NCBI GenBank assembly: GCA_020205615.1
Contig: CM035162.1
Coordinates: 34,932,479-34,996,478, forward strand
Reading direction: 5' to 3'
DNA length: 64,000 bases
Source of the DNA: Panax quinquefolius
Taxonomy: Eukaryota > Streptophyta > Magnoliopsida > Apiales > Araliaceae
Below, in pieces: positions 1 to 10,897 of this stretch (its first letter is position 1; each line of letters starts with the position of its first letter). Both the position numbers and the translations under genes were made by a program. Below the pieces are notes generated by a model, which worked only from the letters and a program-made list of their open reading frames with translations, was not told the origin of the DNA and did not search any database.

Positions 1-763
1 AAAGAAATAATGAAGGAATGAGCTTTCATTTATAAAAAATGGATCGTATAAGAATTAACTCATGAACGGTCCCGGATTGATTTACTTTAATCGACGGTCC
101 ATATTTAAAGCAAAATCTTTTAAATAAAATATAATATATTCTATTTATAATCTAATAAAACGAATAACTTTATAAAAGATTTTACTATCTGAATACTATC
201 GCAGACTATGCAAATACTATCGTAATAAAATATAATATATTCTAATTATTATTTAATAAAATGTATAACTTTATAAAAGTATTTTGTTTTCTATAAAAGA
301 TTTTACTATTAGCGTAATAAAACGAATAAATTTATAAAAGTATTCATTTTTTATATAAAAACTTTTCATTTTTATTACATTAATAATACCAATAAAACAA
401 AATTGGTGACTTATCACATAAGCGTCAATAATCAATACCGCAGTGTCTTCTTATACAACCACGCGTATTCTCGTATTTTTAACACCAGGTGTTTCAATGC
501 TTAACAGTAAAACTTCCGCCGTTATTTTCATAAAAATATTTTTGTCGTTTTCTCAATCCGACAATAATTCTGTTGTGGGGTCCACCAATGATTGTACCGT
601 CGTACGGATATTTCCCGACAAAAAGAATATTCTATAACAACTTGCTTACTTTGAAAAATAAAATAAAATTCACATATTACCCTTAACTTTAAACTTTTAT
701 GAATTTAACTATTTACCAAAATAAAAAAATTGAATATTTTTATTTCATAAAATTAAAGAATTA
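1..763 (-). mobile_element. Truncated gypsy LTR fragment, minus strand
   Basis: This stretch is the reverse complement of the start-to-TATA part of the chromovirus LTRs found further right (compare 7380-7560 and the minus LTRs at 30830-31560 and 38090-38868). It shares the GGTCC boxes near 90-105, the AAATCTTTTAAATAAAATATAATATATTC block, and the terminal TTTCATAAAATT at 744-754. The LTR tip lies near 763, and the other end is cut by the window edge, so the element's remaining extent is unknown. No coding sequence is present, and short ORFs here are chance. Confidence 0.75.
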
Positions 764-783
764 CCATGATTAGATACATAAAA

Positions 784-830
784 TATGTCAAATATAGTAA
801 TTCAAACATTAAATTACTATATTTGACATA
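784..830. repeat. Perfect 19-bp inverted repeat, 9-nt loop
   Basis: TATGTCAAATATAGTAATT at 784-802 is exactly the reverse complement of 812-830. The 9-nt spacer (803-811) would form a hairpin loop. It begins about 20 bp beyond the tip of the LTR fragment. It could be a MITE remnant or a target-site structure. No function is visible. Confidence 0.8.
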
Positions 831-1345
831 CCAATGCATTCGTATTTAATTCAACTACTCCATCTCTCCCAAAATTAAATATATCTAATTTTCTTAAATT
901 AAATTGTCTATTTTAAAATTAATTTTATATCATTTTAATCAAATATATGTGAAGATATTATAATCAAAAGAAAATATGTACAACTTACCGCTAAGTCTAA
1001 TTTTATAATTTTAAAATTATATTTATATATACTTAGTTATTAATTTTAAAAATAATCAATTTGACTTAATTTGTCTATACATTATTATATATACGACCTC
1101 AATTTGAAAAATATAAGAGTACATAATATAATATGCAAATGATAAAAAATTCTAATATATTTAAAAAAAAAAAATAATACTTATATTTTTGTATCGATAA
1201 ATAAATATTTCTTGGGTGTTATTTAACCTGTTCATGTTTTTTTTTTCTTCCTTCTCCTTCACAGTGAAGATCATGGGGTGCTCCATTTGATATTTTTTAT
1301 TTTTATCGGAACATGTGTTTGTTGCTCGCTTGCTAAGTTGCTATC

Positions 1346-1608
1346 TATTCCCTCCGTCTCATAATATATGATATTTTAGATAATTTTATTTTTTTTAAAT
1401 TATTTGACGTTTTATATAATTTAAAAAAATTAATTATAATCTTTTCAAAATTACTCTTAATGGGAAAATGTTATATATCAGATAAGTAGTACTACTATAT
1501 GGTAAATGGTAGTACAAATAATTAATATTATATTTAATACTATACAACTATTTCCTTAATTCTTGTACACAACTCTAAAACTTCATATATTATGGGACGG
1601 ATGAAGTA
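1346..1608. mobile_element. Stowaway-like MITE
   Basis: The left end reads TTCCCTCCGTCTCATAATATA and the right end TATTATGGGACGGATGAAGTA. These are imperfect terminal inverted repeats of the classic plant Stowaway form (CTCCCTCCGTCCCATAA...), with TA at each edge as expected for Tc1/mariner-type insertion. About 263 bp, AT-rich interior, no ORF. Confidence 0.85.
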
Positions 1609-1684
1609 CTCCACAAGGTACTCTCTCACATGAAATTGATATTTTCACAAGTGAAATTGTTAGTTCTTACAGGATTCGGTTAGC

Positions 1685-1807
1685 ATGAAGTTTATTTTTT
1701 TGGTAAGTTGGTCAATTGACCAATAGAATGCTGACACACATAGAGCCTCATCTGCGTATCGACACTCTATTAACCAATTAACCAATTTACCCAAAAATAA
1801 ACTTCAT
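1685..1807. mobile_element. Foldback MITE, copy 1
   Basis: The arms ATGAAGTTTATTTTTTTGGT and the reverse complement of the bases ending AAATAAACTTCAT at 1807 pair for about 26 bp, with ACCAATT boxes inside. A diverged second copy lies at 3029-3150 with the same ends and a comparable length (about 122 bp), so this is a mobile foldback family and not a chance palindrome. Confidence 0.7.
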
Positions 1808-2110
1808 AATAACTACTTCCGTTCTTACCTATAGAGTATCTTAACAGCCAAATGTTTTTTTCTCTATTTTTATTTTATATATAATTTTTATTTTGTTAAT
1901 TGGTCGAAATAATCTCGACTTTCATTTGGAGCAAAATAACGTTTTTCCCAAGTTGTTGGAGCTTGATAATACCCAAAACACGTGCGAATAAAAAGATACA
2001 CCGTCCAGTTCAATTGCAGTGTTCTTGTAGTTGTCCATATTCAATAAATCTCTAAAACTCCCTCGGTGGAATTATCAATTATGTACGCCTCTTATTTCCA
2101 GACAAATATG

Positions 2111-2503
2111 TACTCCCTCTCTTCCATTATTTAAGTTTTTAAAAACATAATCACACACATTAAAAAAATCTCATTAATTTTAATTTTAATTAATTAATAT
2201 TAGTTTAAAATTTTATTACTACCCTGCACTAATTATTAATTGTTCTTCTCCGTCTTTCTCAATTACTCTATTTTTAAGGACAAAGTAGGAAAAAAATAGT
2301 AATTTTTTCCTAAATATATAAATGTCTTATATATATTTTTTCTTGATTTTTATACTAAAATTGAAAATTTTAAAAATTTAGATTTATAATGGAGAATGCA
2401 TGCGTATTTAAAGATTTTTCCGAGTTTTTTCATATTGTATAGATAAAATGCATGAATACTTATTTTATCTATCTTATTTTTTGGTACAAAAATGATGGGA
2501 CAA
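2111..2503. mobile_element. Possible diverged Stowaway-like MITE
   Basis: The left edge TACTCCCTCTCTTCCATTAT resembles a Stowaway terminus. The matching right edge would be AAAATGATGGGACAATA, directly against the next MITE at 2504. The right terminal repeat is poor, so this call is tentative. Confidence 0.4.
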
Positions 2504-2724
2504 TACTCCCTCCCTCCCTTACTCCCTTAATACATAAGACTTTTTAGATTTGTGCATAAGTATTAAAAAAATGATTGTATAATATTAAATATAATATCAA
2601 TTAGCTATATTGCTCTTGTATTGAAAAAAGAGAATGTTATTTATTGGGTAAAAATAGTGATAAACTATGCAATTAATATTTTTAAAAATTTTAAAACGTC
2701 TTATATTAAGAGACGAATGGAGTA
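2504..2724. mobile_element. Stowaway-like MITE
   Basis: The left end begins TACTCCCTCCCTCC and contains TTAATACATAAGAC. The right end is GTCTTATATTAAGAGACG followed by AATGGAGTA. The ends are inverted repeats in Stowaway style with TA borders; about 221 bp. The 75-codon ORF crossing it is not a gene. Confidence 0.75.
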
Positions 2725-3028
2725 CCTCATTAAAATATTGTGGAAAGAGTGTATCTTTTTAATTAAGAGGCCGACACACCGGCACATAAATATTACACGT
2801 GATAAACGTGTTTGTTTGGTAGTAGTAATTAATAAGGTGGTGAATTAATTTTTTTTGTAAAAATGAAAGGACTAAAATGAAAATTGACCGAGAGTAATAG
2901 AGATATATTATTTAGCACAAGTACATTTTAATGCATTCATATTATTTTTGGAAAAATGGTTGATTGCCAAAGCATGGGACTGGTGGCTGTATAAATGCAT
3001 GCCTACTATAATTTTGGAAGTGGTTAAC

Positions 3029-3150
3029 ATGAAATTTATTTTTGAGTAGTAAGTTGATCGATTAATCGATAGAGTCTTGACACGCGCGCTTGTGCTTTAC
3101 ATGTACAAGATTCTTTTCATTCGGTTAACCAAATTACTAAAAAATAAACT
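3029..3150. mobile_element. Foldback MITE, copy 2
   Basis: The ends ATGAAATTTATTTTTGAGTA and ATTACTAAAAAATAAACT, plus an internal GGTTAACCAAATTA box, match the element at 1685-1807. The interior differs, with CACGCGCGC near 3091. Confidence 0.6.
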
Positions 3151-3334
3151 ACCTACTAGCCGGATCCTATAGTTTTGTACATAATGGAAATGTGGAAACA
3201 ATTTATATTCAAATCCTCCTTTTAAATCATTGGCCTAATGGTCTAATTTGAACCAACACTATGAAGCAAAAAATTCCGATAATACTAGCTCTAAAGTTAG
3301 AAAGATTGGGCGGTGGGGATCTTGAGAGTGATCT

Positions 3335-3565
3335 ACTTAAGTCCACATATAACACCTTAAATTTCACAATTTCCTATTAGGGAATTGTTAAATTCACAAT
3401 ATTTTTTGTTATTTCTACAACAAAGTGTCGTTGTAGATGTATAACGATGGTGAAAATCGTCGCTATAGCTATAGGATCTATAGCGACACTTTTGTTGTGA
3501 AAATAACATTTTTTGTTTTGAATTTAACAATTTTCTATTATATTGATCCACACAGATATTTAAGT
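3335..3565. mobile_element. Long foldback element (MITE)
   Basis: A long imperfect inverted repeat. The arm around 3376-3430 (AATTGTTAAATTCACAAT, then ACAACAAAGTGTCG) pairs with the arm around 3482-3545 (CGACACTTTTGTTGT, then GAATTTAACAATT). The outer CTTAAG/CTTAAATAT ends also pair. The centre carries a second palindrome, GCTATAGCTATAGGATCTATAGC (3461-3483). The 64-codon minus-strand ORF inside is a by-product of the palindrome. Confidence 0.65.
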
Positions 3566-4139
3566 GTGACTAATGTAAATTTTAAAATTTAAAAAGTAAT
3601 AGATAATTTAAATTATGATTATGCATACAAAAAGAATAATAATTTATCAAAATAATAATGAAAAAAACTTCACTGAAAAAGGCATTTGTCCTTTACTATC
3701 ACGTGAGAATGACTTTTTTCTCTACTCTATTTAGTAATTTATAATATTTTTCGTACTTTTATGTCTGTGTTTGACATATAATATTATTATATAATTATTA
3801 TTTTATATAAACGTTTACATATTTTATTATCTGTACAGAGAAATCACATGAACAAAGGACAACACTGTGCTAGTCTCAAGGCATTAATGAAATATTTTTA
3901 AATTTAAAATTAATTGTGCTTTATTAAAATTTGGAAATATGAAAATTTGTAATTAGACTATATAGTTTATAATTGTATTTTTTAAAATTAAGTGAGACCT
4001 ATCCCATTAAATTTAAAATTAATTTAATTCAGTTTGAAATATTAAAATTAATTTTAAAAAATCAAAAATTATTCAGTAGTTTAAAATAAAGGAAGTAATA
4101 TAATAACTTAATTTAATTCCCAAATAATTACAAAGTTTT

Positions 4140-4572
4140 AATTTGGAGAGAAAAGAAAAGAAAGTGGTGGAAAACAAAAAGAAGGGGCGTTTTGGAGTGA
4201 ATGATTATAACTATATCTGGGCAATAAATTGGGCTAAAACGAGTATTTAAAAGCCTGGCCCGAATTAAAAATCTGAACAATAGAGAGAGATGTCTACACT
4301 ACAGTTGTCGGGTCGGGATATTCGGATCCTCAATTTCCCTCCCGCCAAAGGTTTACCCGGCTTTGGTCTTCAATCTTCATAGAGCAAAACTCAAAAACTT
4401 CAAATCACTGTAATGCTTTGAAGAAAGGTTGAAATTCAGGTAGAGATTTCGCATACTTTCATTTTCCATTATTTGATTTGTTAACTCATTAATACATCAA
4501 TTGTCTTCATTTTTGAAATTATTCTTATTTGCTTCAGAAAAATCGCCAAAGAACATCTGTTTGAGTTGTGTT
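4140..4572 (+). other. Promoter / 5'-UTR-like host DNA, cut by copia insertion
   Basis: The base composition changes here to a purine-rich then GC-richer stretch (4141-4400), unlike both neighbours. A candidate non-coding first exon ends with CAG at about 4440 and is followed by GTAGAG, a plausible 5' splice site. The bases after it look intron-like. The copia element is inserted at 4573, and host DNA resumes at 48092 for only about 54 bp before the next repeat. No downstream coding exon is recognisable in the window. This is probably the orphaned 5' end of a plus-strand gene or relic; the identity of the gene cannot be told. Confidence 0.35.
4340..4349 (-). promoter_or_regulatory. E2F-type site
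   Basis: TCCCGCCAAA reads TTTGGCGGGA on the minus strand, a canonical E2F/DP binding site. It lies about 90 bp upstream of the candidate first-exon end. Plant genes with such promoter sites are often S-phase or DNA-replication genes. Binding here is inferred only from the motif. Confidence 0.45.
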
Positions 4573-5062
4573 TGTTAGCCACGTTAGTAATAATATTTTT
4601 GCAGAAGCAAAAATACAATAAAATTTGGAAAAGAATTCTATATTGATATAAAGTAAAACACATAAAAAAAATATTTTAACTTTAATATAATGGACGTTGA
4701 ACAGACTAGAAGATTGCAACTTTGAAGATTATAAGAACAGTTTTCTTAAGACAATATTTGGTCGTGGCAGGACAAATTGTCTCCCAGGATACAACAATGC
4801 TCTGAAGCAAACTCGACCGTGTGTAGGAAGATTATCACCGAGCAGGAAGGAAGAACAAAAAAGAATGCCTAAACTGTTTTTTTTTCCACTATATTTTTTT
4901 CTTTCTGGGAGAAGGATAATATTATCTCAAGAGTTGAGTTCGAAACGGCCATATATCCAGCAAAGAATTAATCATCAGTAAATGAAATTAATTCCATCAT
5001 TGATGTCCATTAAGCCTTCATAAAGCCAACCATCAATTTCTCATTCATATTCCATCCGTTTC
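4573..5062 (-). repeat. Copia 3' LTR (split)
   Basis: It matches the 5' LTR at 47591-48086 with scattered substitutions. It lacks only the last bases, because the gypsy array starts at 5063. The missing TCAACA is found at 42728-42733, directly after the duplicated GTTTC. The ORF of about 94 codons that crosses it is antisense to the element and not a convincing gene. Confidence 0.92.
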
Positions 5063-5217
5063 TGTAAGACCCCGAATTTTATGAAATAAAAGTATTCAAT
5101 TTTTCTTATAATTACTATTCAATAAATGGTTAAATTGATAAAAAGCAAAGTTAAAGGTGCTATATGAATTTTTTTTCAAAATAAGCAAGTGGCTATAAAA
5201 TACTTATTGTTGTCGGG

Positions 5218-5262
5218 GAATATTCGTTTGATCGTGGAATAATCTTTTTATCGGGAATATCC
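5218..5262. promoter_or_regulatory. GNATATNC (P1BS-like) cluster in LTR 1
   Basis: GAATATTC (5218-5225) and GAATATCC (5255-5262) fit the GNATATNC consensus bound by PHR1-type plant MYB factors. A degenerate GGAATAATC lies between them. The same cluster sits at the same place in the other LTRs. Function is inferred from the motif only. Confidence 0.35.
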
Positions 5263-6446
5263 GTACGACGGTGCAGTCATTTGTGGGCCCCATAACGGAA
5301 TAATTGTCGGATGAAGAAAACGACAAGTTTGAGTTCTTATAAATAACGGCGTAATTGTTACCGTTAACACTATTGGATTACCTGGTGGTTAAAATACGAT
5401 GATGTCTGGCGTGGGTGCACGATGTTATTACGATGTTGCACAATATTTTTGAATTATTGATTCTTACGTGAAGAAGACACTACTCAATAATTGTTACGGT
5501 AATTCTTGCTTCAATATTTTATTTTATTGATTCAATAATTATTGCGTTGATATTTTATATTATTGTTGTTTGATAATTGTCAACGCATGATTTTTTTATT
5601 ATCAGATCAATAATTCATATTATTTGAATAATATTATTAGATAGCAATATTGACAATGTCTAGAAAGTTACATCGAATGAGAGGTTTGGTAATCTAATTG
5701 CGGCTACCAAGAAGGAGAAATTCTTATCGGAAAGCCCCCTCTTTTCTGGGAACCAACTGGTTGTTATAATTGTGATTCTGTAATATTATTTGTGAATAAT
5801 TAATTATTGATTTATATGATAAAGAAATATTTATTTGATGAAGATATAAATGATGGATTTATTTATGTGGTTATAAATGAAGGAATTAATGTTGAGGTAT
5901 TTTATCGATATTTTGTCGGATTGGATGTATTAAAAGATCGAATCAAATTGTTCTTAAAACCCTATTAAGTGAGTTATAATTTTAATCCGAAATAGTTGGA
6001 TCGTTGTGATTTTGGATATGTTATACATATATTAGTCGAGTATATGTCCACAAATTTTGAACCGTTAAAAATTAACGCATGATTTGTTATGAATTTTAAG
6101 GAGTGTTAAAATCATCCGTTTATGGGTTTTTTGATATTTTACATGCGAATTTGGAAAAACTTAAAGCTACGGAGTTGTAGAGAATTCGATTTAAATTGTG
6201 GAATGGACATAAAATTCATATTTTTCTGATAAAAGGGCTATTTATTATGAATTACTGAAGTTTCGAAAAATAAAATGATTTTTATTAAAATTGGGTGGGA
6301 CCCACTTTTGGTTGGTGTTGAAAACATGTGCTAAAATTTTTGTTTAAGGGTGATGGCTGGTCTTGGTTGGTTTTGGTAGGTGTAGGAAAATAAAATAATA
6401 ATATTATTTTATTATTTTAGTCTCTTTTGGCGTTCTAGCATTTTCC

Positions 6447-6454
6447 TATAAATA
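6447..6454 (+). promoter_or_regulatory. LTR 1 TATA box
   Basis: TATAAATA, preceded by TTTTCC and conserved at 24934-24941 (LTR 2) and 40007-40014 (LTR 3). It lies about 1.4 kb into a roughly 4-kb LTR, so the predicted transcript would carry about 2.6 kb of LTR sequence as its leader. Confidence 0.65.
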
Positions 6455-7797
6455 TGCGCTTAAGTTAGAATTGAAAATCACACCAGAAATAAGTTTTCTT
6501 TCTCTCTATATTATCGAGCGTATTTTTGTGAGTATTTAGATAATTTGAGAGTTGCTATTCAATGCAAGGTTCCTTCGGCTTTATATTCCGATCAGAAATA
6601 CTGCTCTTTTGAGGTAAGAGATTGTAAGAGTTATTATGTTTTTCAGTTTCATAATTTTTATGACCCTCAAAAATTCTGAAAAAAATTTGAAATGATAATT
6701 TAATGAGTTTTCTAAATTGTGTCTGTGAGACCCCAGATTTTATGAATAAAGATTTAATTTTCTCGATTTTTTTTTAATATTATGGTGTGGATATGATATA
6801 ATGTTATACTTGTGGGTAATATTTATAAATTTTGAAAAGTATGCAAGTTGTTATAAAATATTCGATTGGTCGAGAAATATTCTTTTTGTCGGGGAATATC
6901 CGTACGACGACACAATCATCATTGTGGACCCCAACGAAAAAATTATTGTCATATTTAAAAACAATGAAATTATCTTTTTATAAAATAACTATAAGTGTTA
7001 CTGAATTAAAACTGTTGAACTACCCTTAGTAAAAGTACGATGTCTGGCGTGGTTGTATAGTAGCATACGGTGTTGGTTATTAATGCTTACGTGATAAGTC
7101 ACTCAGTTTTGTTTTATTAGTATTATTAATGTAATAAAATAGAAATTTTTTTTATATAAAATGAATACTTTTATAAAGTTATTCTATAAATAGAATATAT
7201 TGTATTCTATTGTGCATAGTGTTTTGCATAGTAAAATCTTTTTATATAAAATAGAATACTTTTATAAAGTTATTCTATAAATAGAATATATTATATTTTA
7301 TTATGCATAGTGTTGCATAGTGTGTCATGATAGTATTTTGCATAGTAAAATCTTTTATATAAAATGTAATACTTTTATAAAGTTATTCGTTTTATTAGAT
7401 TATAAATAGAATATATTATATTTTATTTAAAAGATTTTGCTTTAAATATGGATAGTCCGATTAAAAGTAAATCAATACGGACCGCTTCATGAATTAGTTA
7501 CTATCAAGATCCATTCTTCTATAAATAAAGCTCATTCCTTCATTATTTCTTACTTAATTCAATTTGAAACTCTAGAGAGAAAACTATAGAGAGAGTTCTT
7601 CTTCTATAATCTTGAGCGTATTTCTTTAGAGTTTAAGAAAGCTTTGAGCGTAGTACAGGTTTTCTTCGAGTATATCATCGCCCTACCAGTCGGAGTACTC
7701 TTCTTTCAAAGGTAAGGGATATCATTATTATGTAAGGAATATTATTTGTTATACCTGTAAGGGGTGTTATTCTTTCGTATTCATGAAAAGAACTTCA

Positions 7798-8193
7798 GTT
7801 ATTCCATTCTTTATTATTCTGTTGGAATAACTCCGTATAAGCGGACTCCCTATACTTGGTGAAATTCTTACATTATTCCATTCCTTATTATTATGTTGAA
7901 TAACTTTGTTTATCTAAGTATCTCGCATACATGGTGAAATTCTTCTATTATTCCGTTCTTTATTATTCTGCCGAAATATCCCGCTTGGGTCTTGAATTTC
8001 ACCAATGACCTAGTTCCATCATTTATTATTTCGTATTTACGATTACTGCCGAATATCTTATGCATGCGTTTTGTGGGACTTGGTTCCATTATTTATTATT
8101 ACATTGGGAATAACTCATGCATGCATGCGGTCTCTATCGCATGCATGGTGATTTCTTCTGTTATTCCATTCTTTATTATTCTGTTGGAATAAC
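7798..8193 (+). repeat. Hairpin repeat array 1 (stem GTTATTCCA/TGGAATAAC)
   Basis: About six units with a period of roughly 70-75 bp. The best are 7798-7831 and 8160-8193, each with a perfect 9-bp stem around a 16-nt loop (TTCTTTATTATTCTGT). Units between them keep partial stems. GCATGCAT motifs lie between units. The array lies just downstream of the TATA box, in the predicted transcribed part of the LTR. Confidence 0.75.
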
Positions 8194-9186
8194 CTGTCTA
8201 TGTGGATTATCACATGCATGGTGAATGATCCTTTGTATTCATTCCTTATTAAATTGTGAAAATGATCTGGTTACGTTGATTATGATGAGAGTCATAATAA
8301 AAGCATTGGACTGATGAAAATCATGGATATATGTAGTATTAGTAAGTGTTATAATGAGTTATGTTGGTTATTATGTGAAAACATAAAAGTTTCTTAGAAA
8401 TCACAAAGGGTTGAAAAATCAGATTTTGGTGAAAATAGAACATAAAATTCAATTGACCATATCTCCTATTATATTTTGAATTTTTGAGTGTGGTCAGGTT
8501 CTAGAGTTAGATATGTGAGTTTTGTAGCATCTCCAAGTGGAATCACTAGAAAAGGTGTTGTAGATTTTCGTGTGGACTGATTTTAGCAAAAGAGTCAAAA
8601 GCTGGAAATTACCAAAATGCTACTGTCCAGATTTTTAGAAGGGCTATTTTGGCCACTTAATTTGTGAGAAAAATTCTGGCCTTTTGGGACATGAAAGTAT
8701 ATGGTATAAAGTACCTCCTGTCCAAAAATGAGCTCATTCTGACTTTAAATGAGCAAGTTATGACCATTTCAATATTTAGGTTTTTTCGACGAAAAACGCT
8801 ATAACCGGAGTTCTATAACTCCGATGATCATGAAATTTAAACTGGAAGCTCACGTTAACATGTGTAAAATCCTGCTAATATTTGGGAATTTCTGGAGTTA
8901 AACTTAAGGTAGCTAATTTCTTAAGGAATTAATTAGAAATTGATTTTTGAAAAATAGTAAATGAATTTTAAAAATTCCGAGAAAAATATATGTTCAATAT
9001 GGGACTATATTATGCTTAATCCCAGAAAAGAATAATTTTTGGGACTGATTTGATATTTTTTATGAAAATAATCTAGTTACGAGTAAATGAGACATTATTA
9101 GTTCTTGGTTAAATTAATTCTTGAACTTGTTTTATTGAATTCTTATATCATTGTCATCATCCTCCTATTCATATTTTGCTGAAAGT

Positions 9187-9905
9187 CATCTGTGGCCTGT
9201 AGTGCATAGATGGACTTGGTATGATTATGACCAGGGATTATTCGGTATAATCATGACCGTAATGTTACAAATGATGTGGTAAAAGTCCTCATTGGCCCGT
9301 TGTGCATTGATGGACAATTTTTGGTATGATTATGGCTATGGATTCTCTTTGGCCAAGGGTGCAAAGATGAATTATTTTATAGCATGATCAGTACCGTTGA
9401 TAAAAACACGATTATCTTTGGCCCGTAGTGCATGGATAATTTGTGGTTGTGATACTAATGAAAAAGTCCTCATTGGCCCGTAGTGCATTGATGGACAGTT
9501 TTTGGTATGATTATGGCTATGGATTCTCTTCGGCCAAGGGTGCAAAGATGAATTGTTTTATGGCATGATCAGGACCATTGATGAAAACACGATTATCTTT
9601 GGCCCAAAGTGCATGGATAATTTGTGGTCGTGATACTAAAGAATATCCTTGGCCTGTAGTGCAGGGATGATTTGATGATGTGGATTAATTATTGAGCTGA
9701 GTCTCAGCAATGAAATATTAATTCATGGATGTGATAATAATGAATATCCTTGGCCGTAGTGCATGGATAATTCATGGATGTGATATTAACGAATATCCTT
9801 GGTCGTAGTGCAGGGGTGATTCGATGATGTGGATTATTTGTTAAGCTGAGTCTCAGCATTATTGGTTTTAAAGTTGTATATCTTTGGCCTGTAGTGCAAA
9901 GATGA
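9187..9905 (+). repeat. Hairpin repeat array 2 (constant loop GCCCGTAGTG)
   Basis: About ten units, each a short stem around a loop close to GCCNGTAGTG. Stems differ between units but mostly stay complementary: CATCTGTG/CATAGATG near 9187, ATTATCTTTG/CATGGATAAT near 9404, ATCCTTG/CAGGGAT near 9646, ATCTTTG/CAAAGAT near 9880. Paired changes with occasional G-U or T-T positions suggest selection on the fold. Confidence 0.7.
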
Positions 9906-10528
9906 ATTTATTAGTATGATTATGAGCAAGAATTGTGATTTGGTATAACCATGATTTGTGATATTTCAGGTGAAGATAGGTGATGAGAATCATCTTCGCC
10001 TGGGTGCGAAAAGGGAATTCAGAATCACAATTATGATTATGAGTTATTCATATGATTGTGGACATGAATTGTTGATTGATGTTACAGGGATAAAACATTA
10101 TTGGTGGACTTTTAACATGGAGAAGATAATAGACCTAATGGTCTATTTGACTCTTTTAATGGATTGCTCGTTCCGCTGCAACTATGGTTGAAAAGCTTTA
10201 TCATATACCATATGTTCTAAATCTCTGATTTATTATTGACGAAAGCTATTGATAATTAAATTATCTTTAGTCATGATATTCTTTAGTGGGCTAGTTGTGC
10301 TCACCCTTTTGTTTCACAATTCCTTTCAGGTAATACGAGTGTAGCTGGGTCGAGTGGGGATAACATGGGAATAGAACGGTGGTCTATAGCTGTTGAGGTT
10401 CTCCCTAAATAGTATGGAAATAATTTTGTTAAGAACTTTAGATAAGTGTGTCGTATTGTATACGTCATTTGATATTTAATTTTGGTGAACCAAATAGGGT
10501 GAGGTGAACCAAACTTTGGAAGGGTGTT

Positions 10529-10897
10529 TTGCCACTATCATACAAGATGTCTAATGACATACAACCTCGTGTTATCATAAGACAGGGTTGTGTACATCCA
10601 CTTGCTGAGTATATCTACGAGCACTACCTATATGATCTGGGAGTTTATTTGAAGTATAATTTTCACTTGGAGATAGTGGAGATAGTTATAAGTCAAGAGA
10701 AGACTCACCATTGGAAAGAAGATGATAGTAATCTTCTCGTTTTTATTTGGGGTCTATTGGGTCAACCAAGGATAATTCTGTGGACATATGATATCTATCA
10801 TAATTTAGACGCATGGCCTCCCATGTACGAAGGTTTTCTTGAGCATTTCCCAAAGATTTTAATTTCTAAAATAGTTTTTGACTGTACTTTTATGTAA
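10529..10897 (+). CDS. LTR-borne ORF, 122 codons, unknown function
   Basis: Open from ATG to TAA within the last 560 bp of the solo LTR. The predicted product is soluble-looking, rich in aromatic and acidic residues, with no signal peptide or membrane segment that I can see. Related sequence is found in every array-type LTR here: broken at 22669-23023, 27021-27260 and about 42175-42524, and intact on the minus strand at 49071-49469. I do not recognise the family. Against the copy at 49071-49469 I count by hand roughly 10 silent and 19 amino-acid-changing codon differences and no indels, which is at most weak evidence for past coding constraint. It could be a captured gene fragment or a chance ORF maintained by recent common descent. 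Confidence 0.35.
   Translation: MPLSYKMSNDIQPRVIIRQGCVHPLAEYIYEHYLYDLGVYLKYNFHLEIVEIVISQEKTHHWKEDDSNLLVFIWGLLGQPRIILWTYDIYHNLDAWPPMYEGFLEHFPKILISKIVFDCTFM

Larger units (their letters stand above)
764..4139. other. AT-rich intergenic DNA with small MITEs
   Basis: No credible coding sequence is visible. Short ORFs are low-complexity and uninterrupted only by chance. The region holds several foldback or MITE-like elements, listed separately, separated by AT-rich DNA with runs of A and T. Confidence 0.7.

Noticed and set aside
4697..4981. ORF of about 94 codons, repeated in part at 47692-47937
   Set aside because: It is antisense inside the two copia LTRs. Its conservation simply reflects LTR identity, and the frame diverges between copies.
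9187..9905. Regular repeats that might look like a CRISPR array
   Set aside because: Units are imperfect with variable spacing and variable arms, lie inside plant LTRs and have no cas genes. They are LTR hairpin modules.
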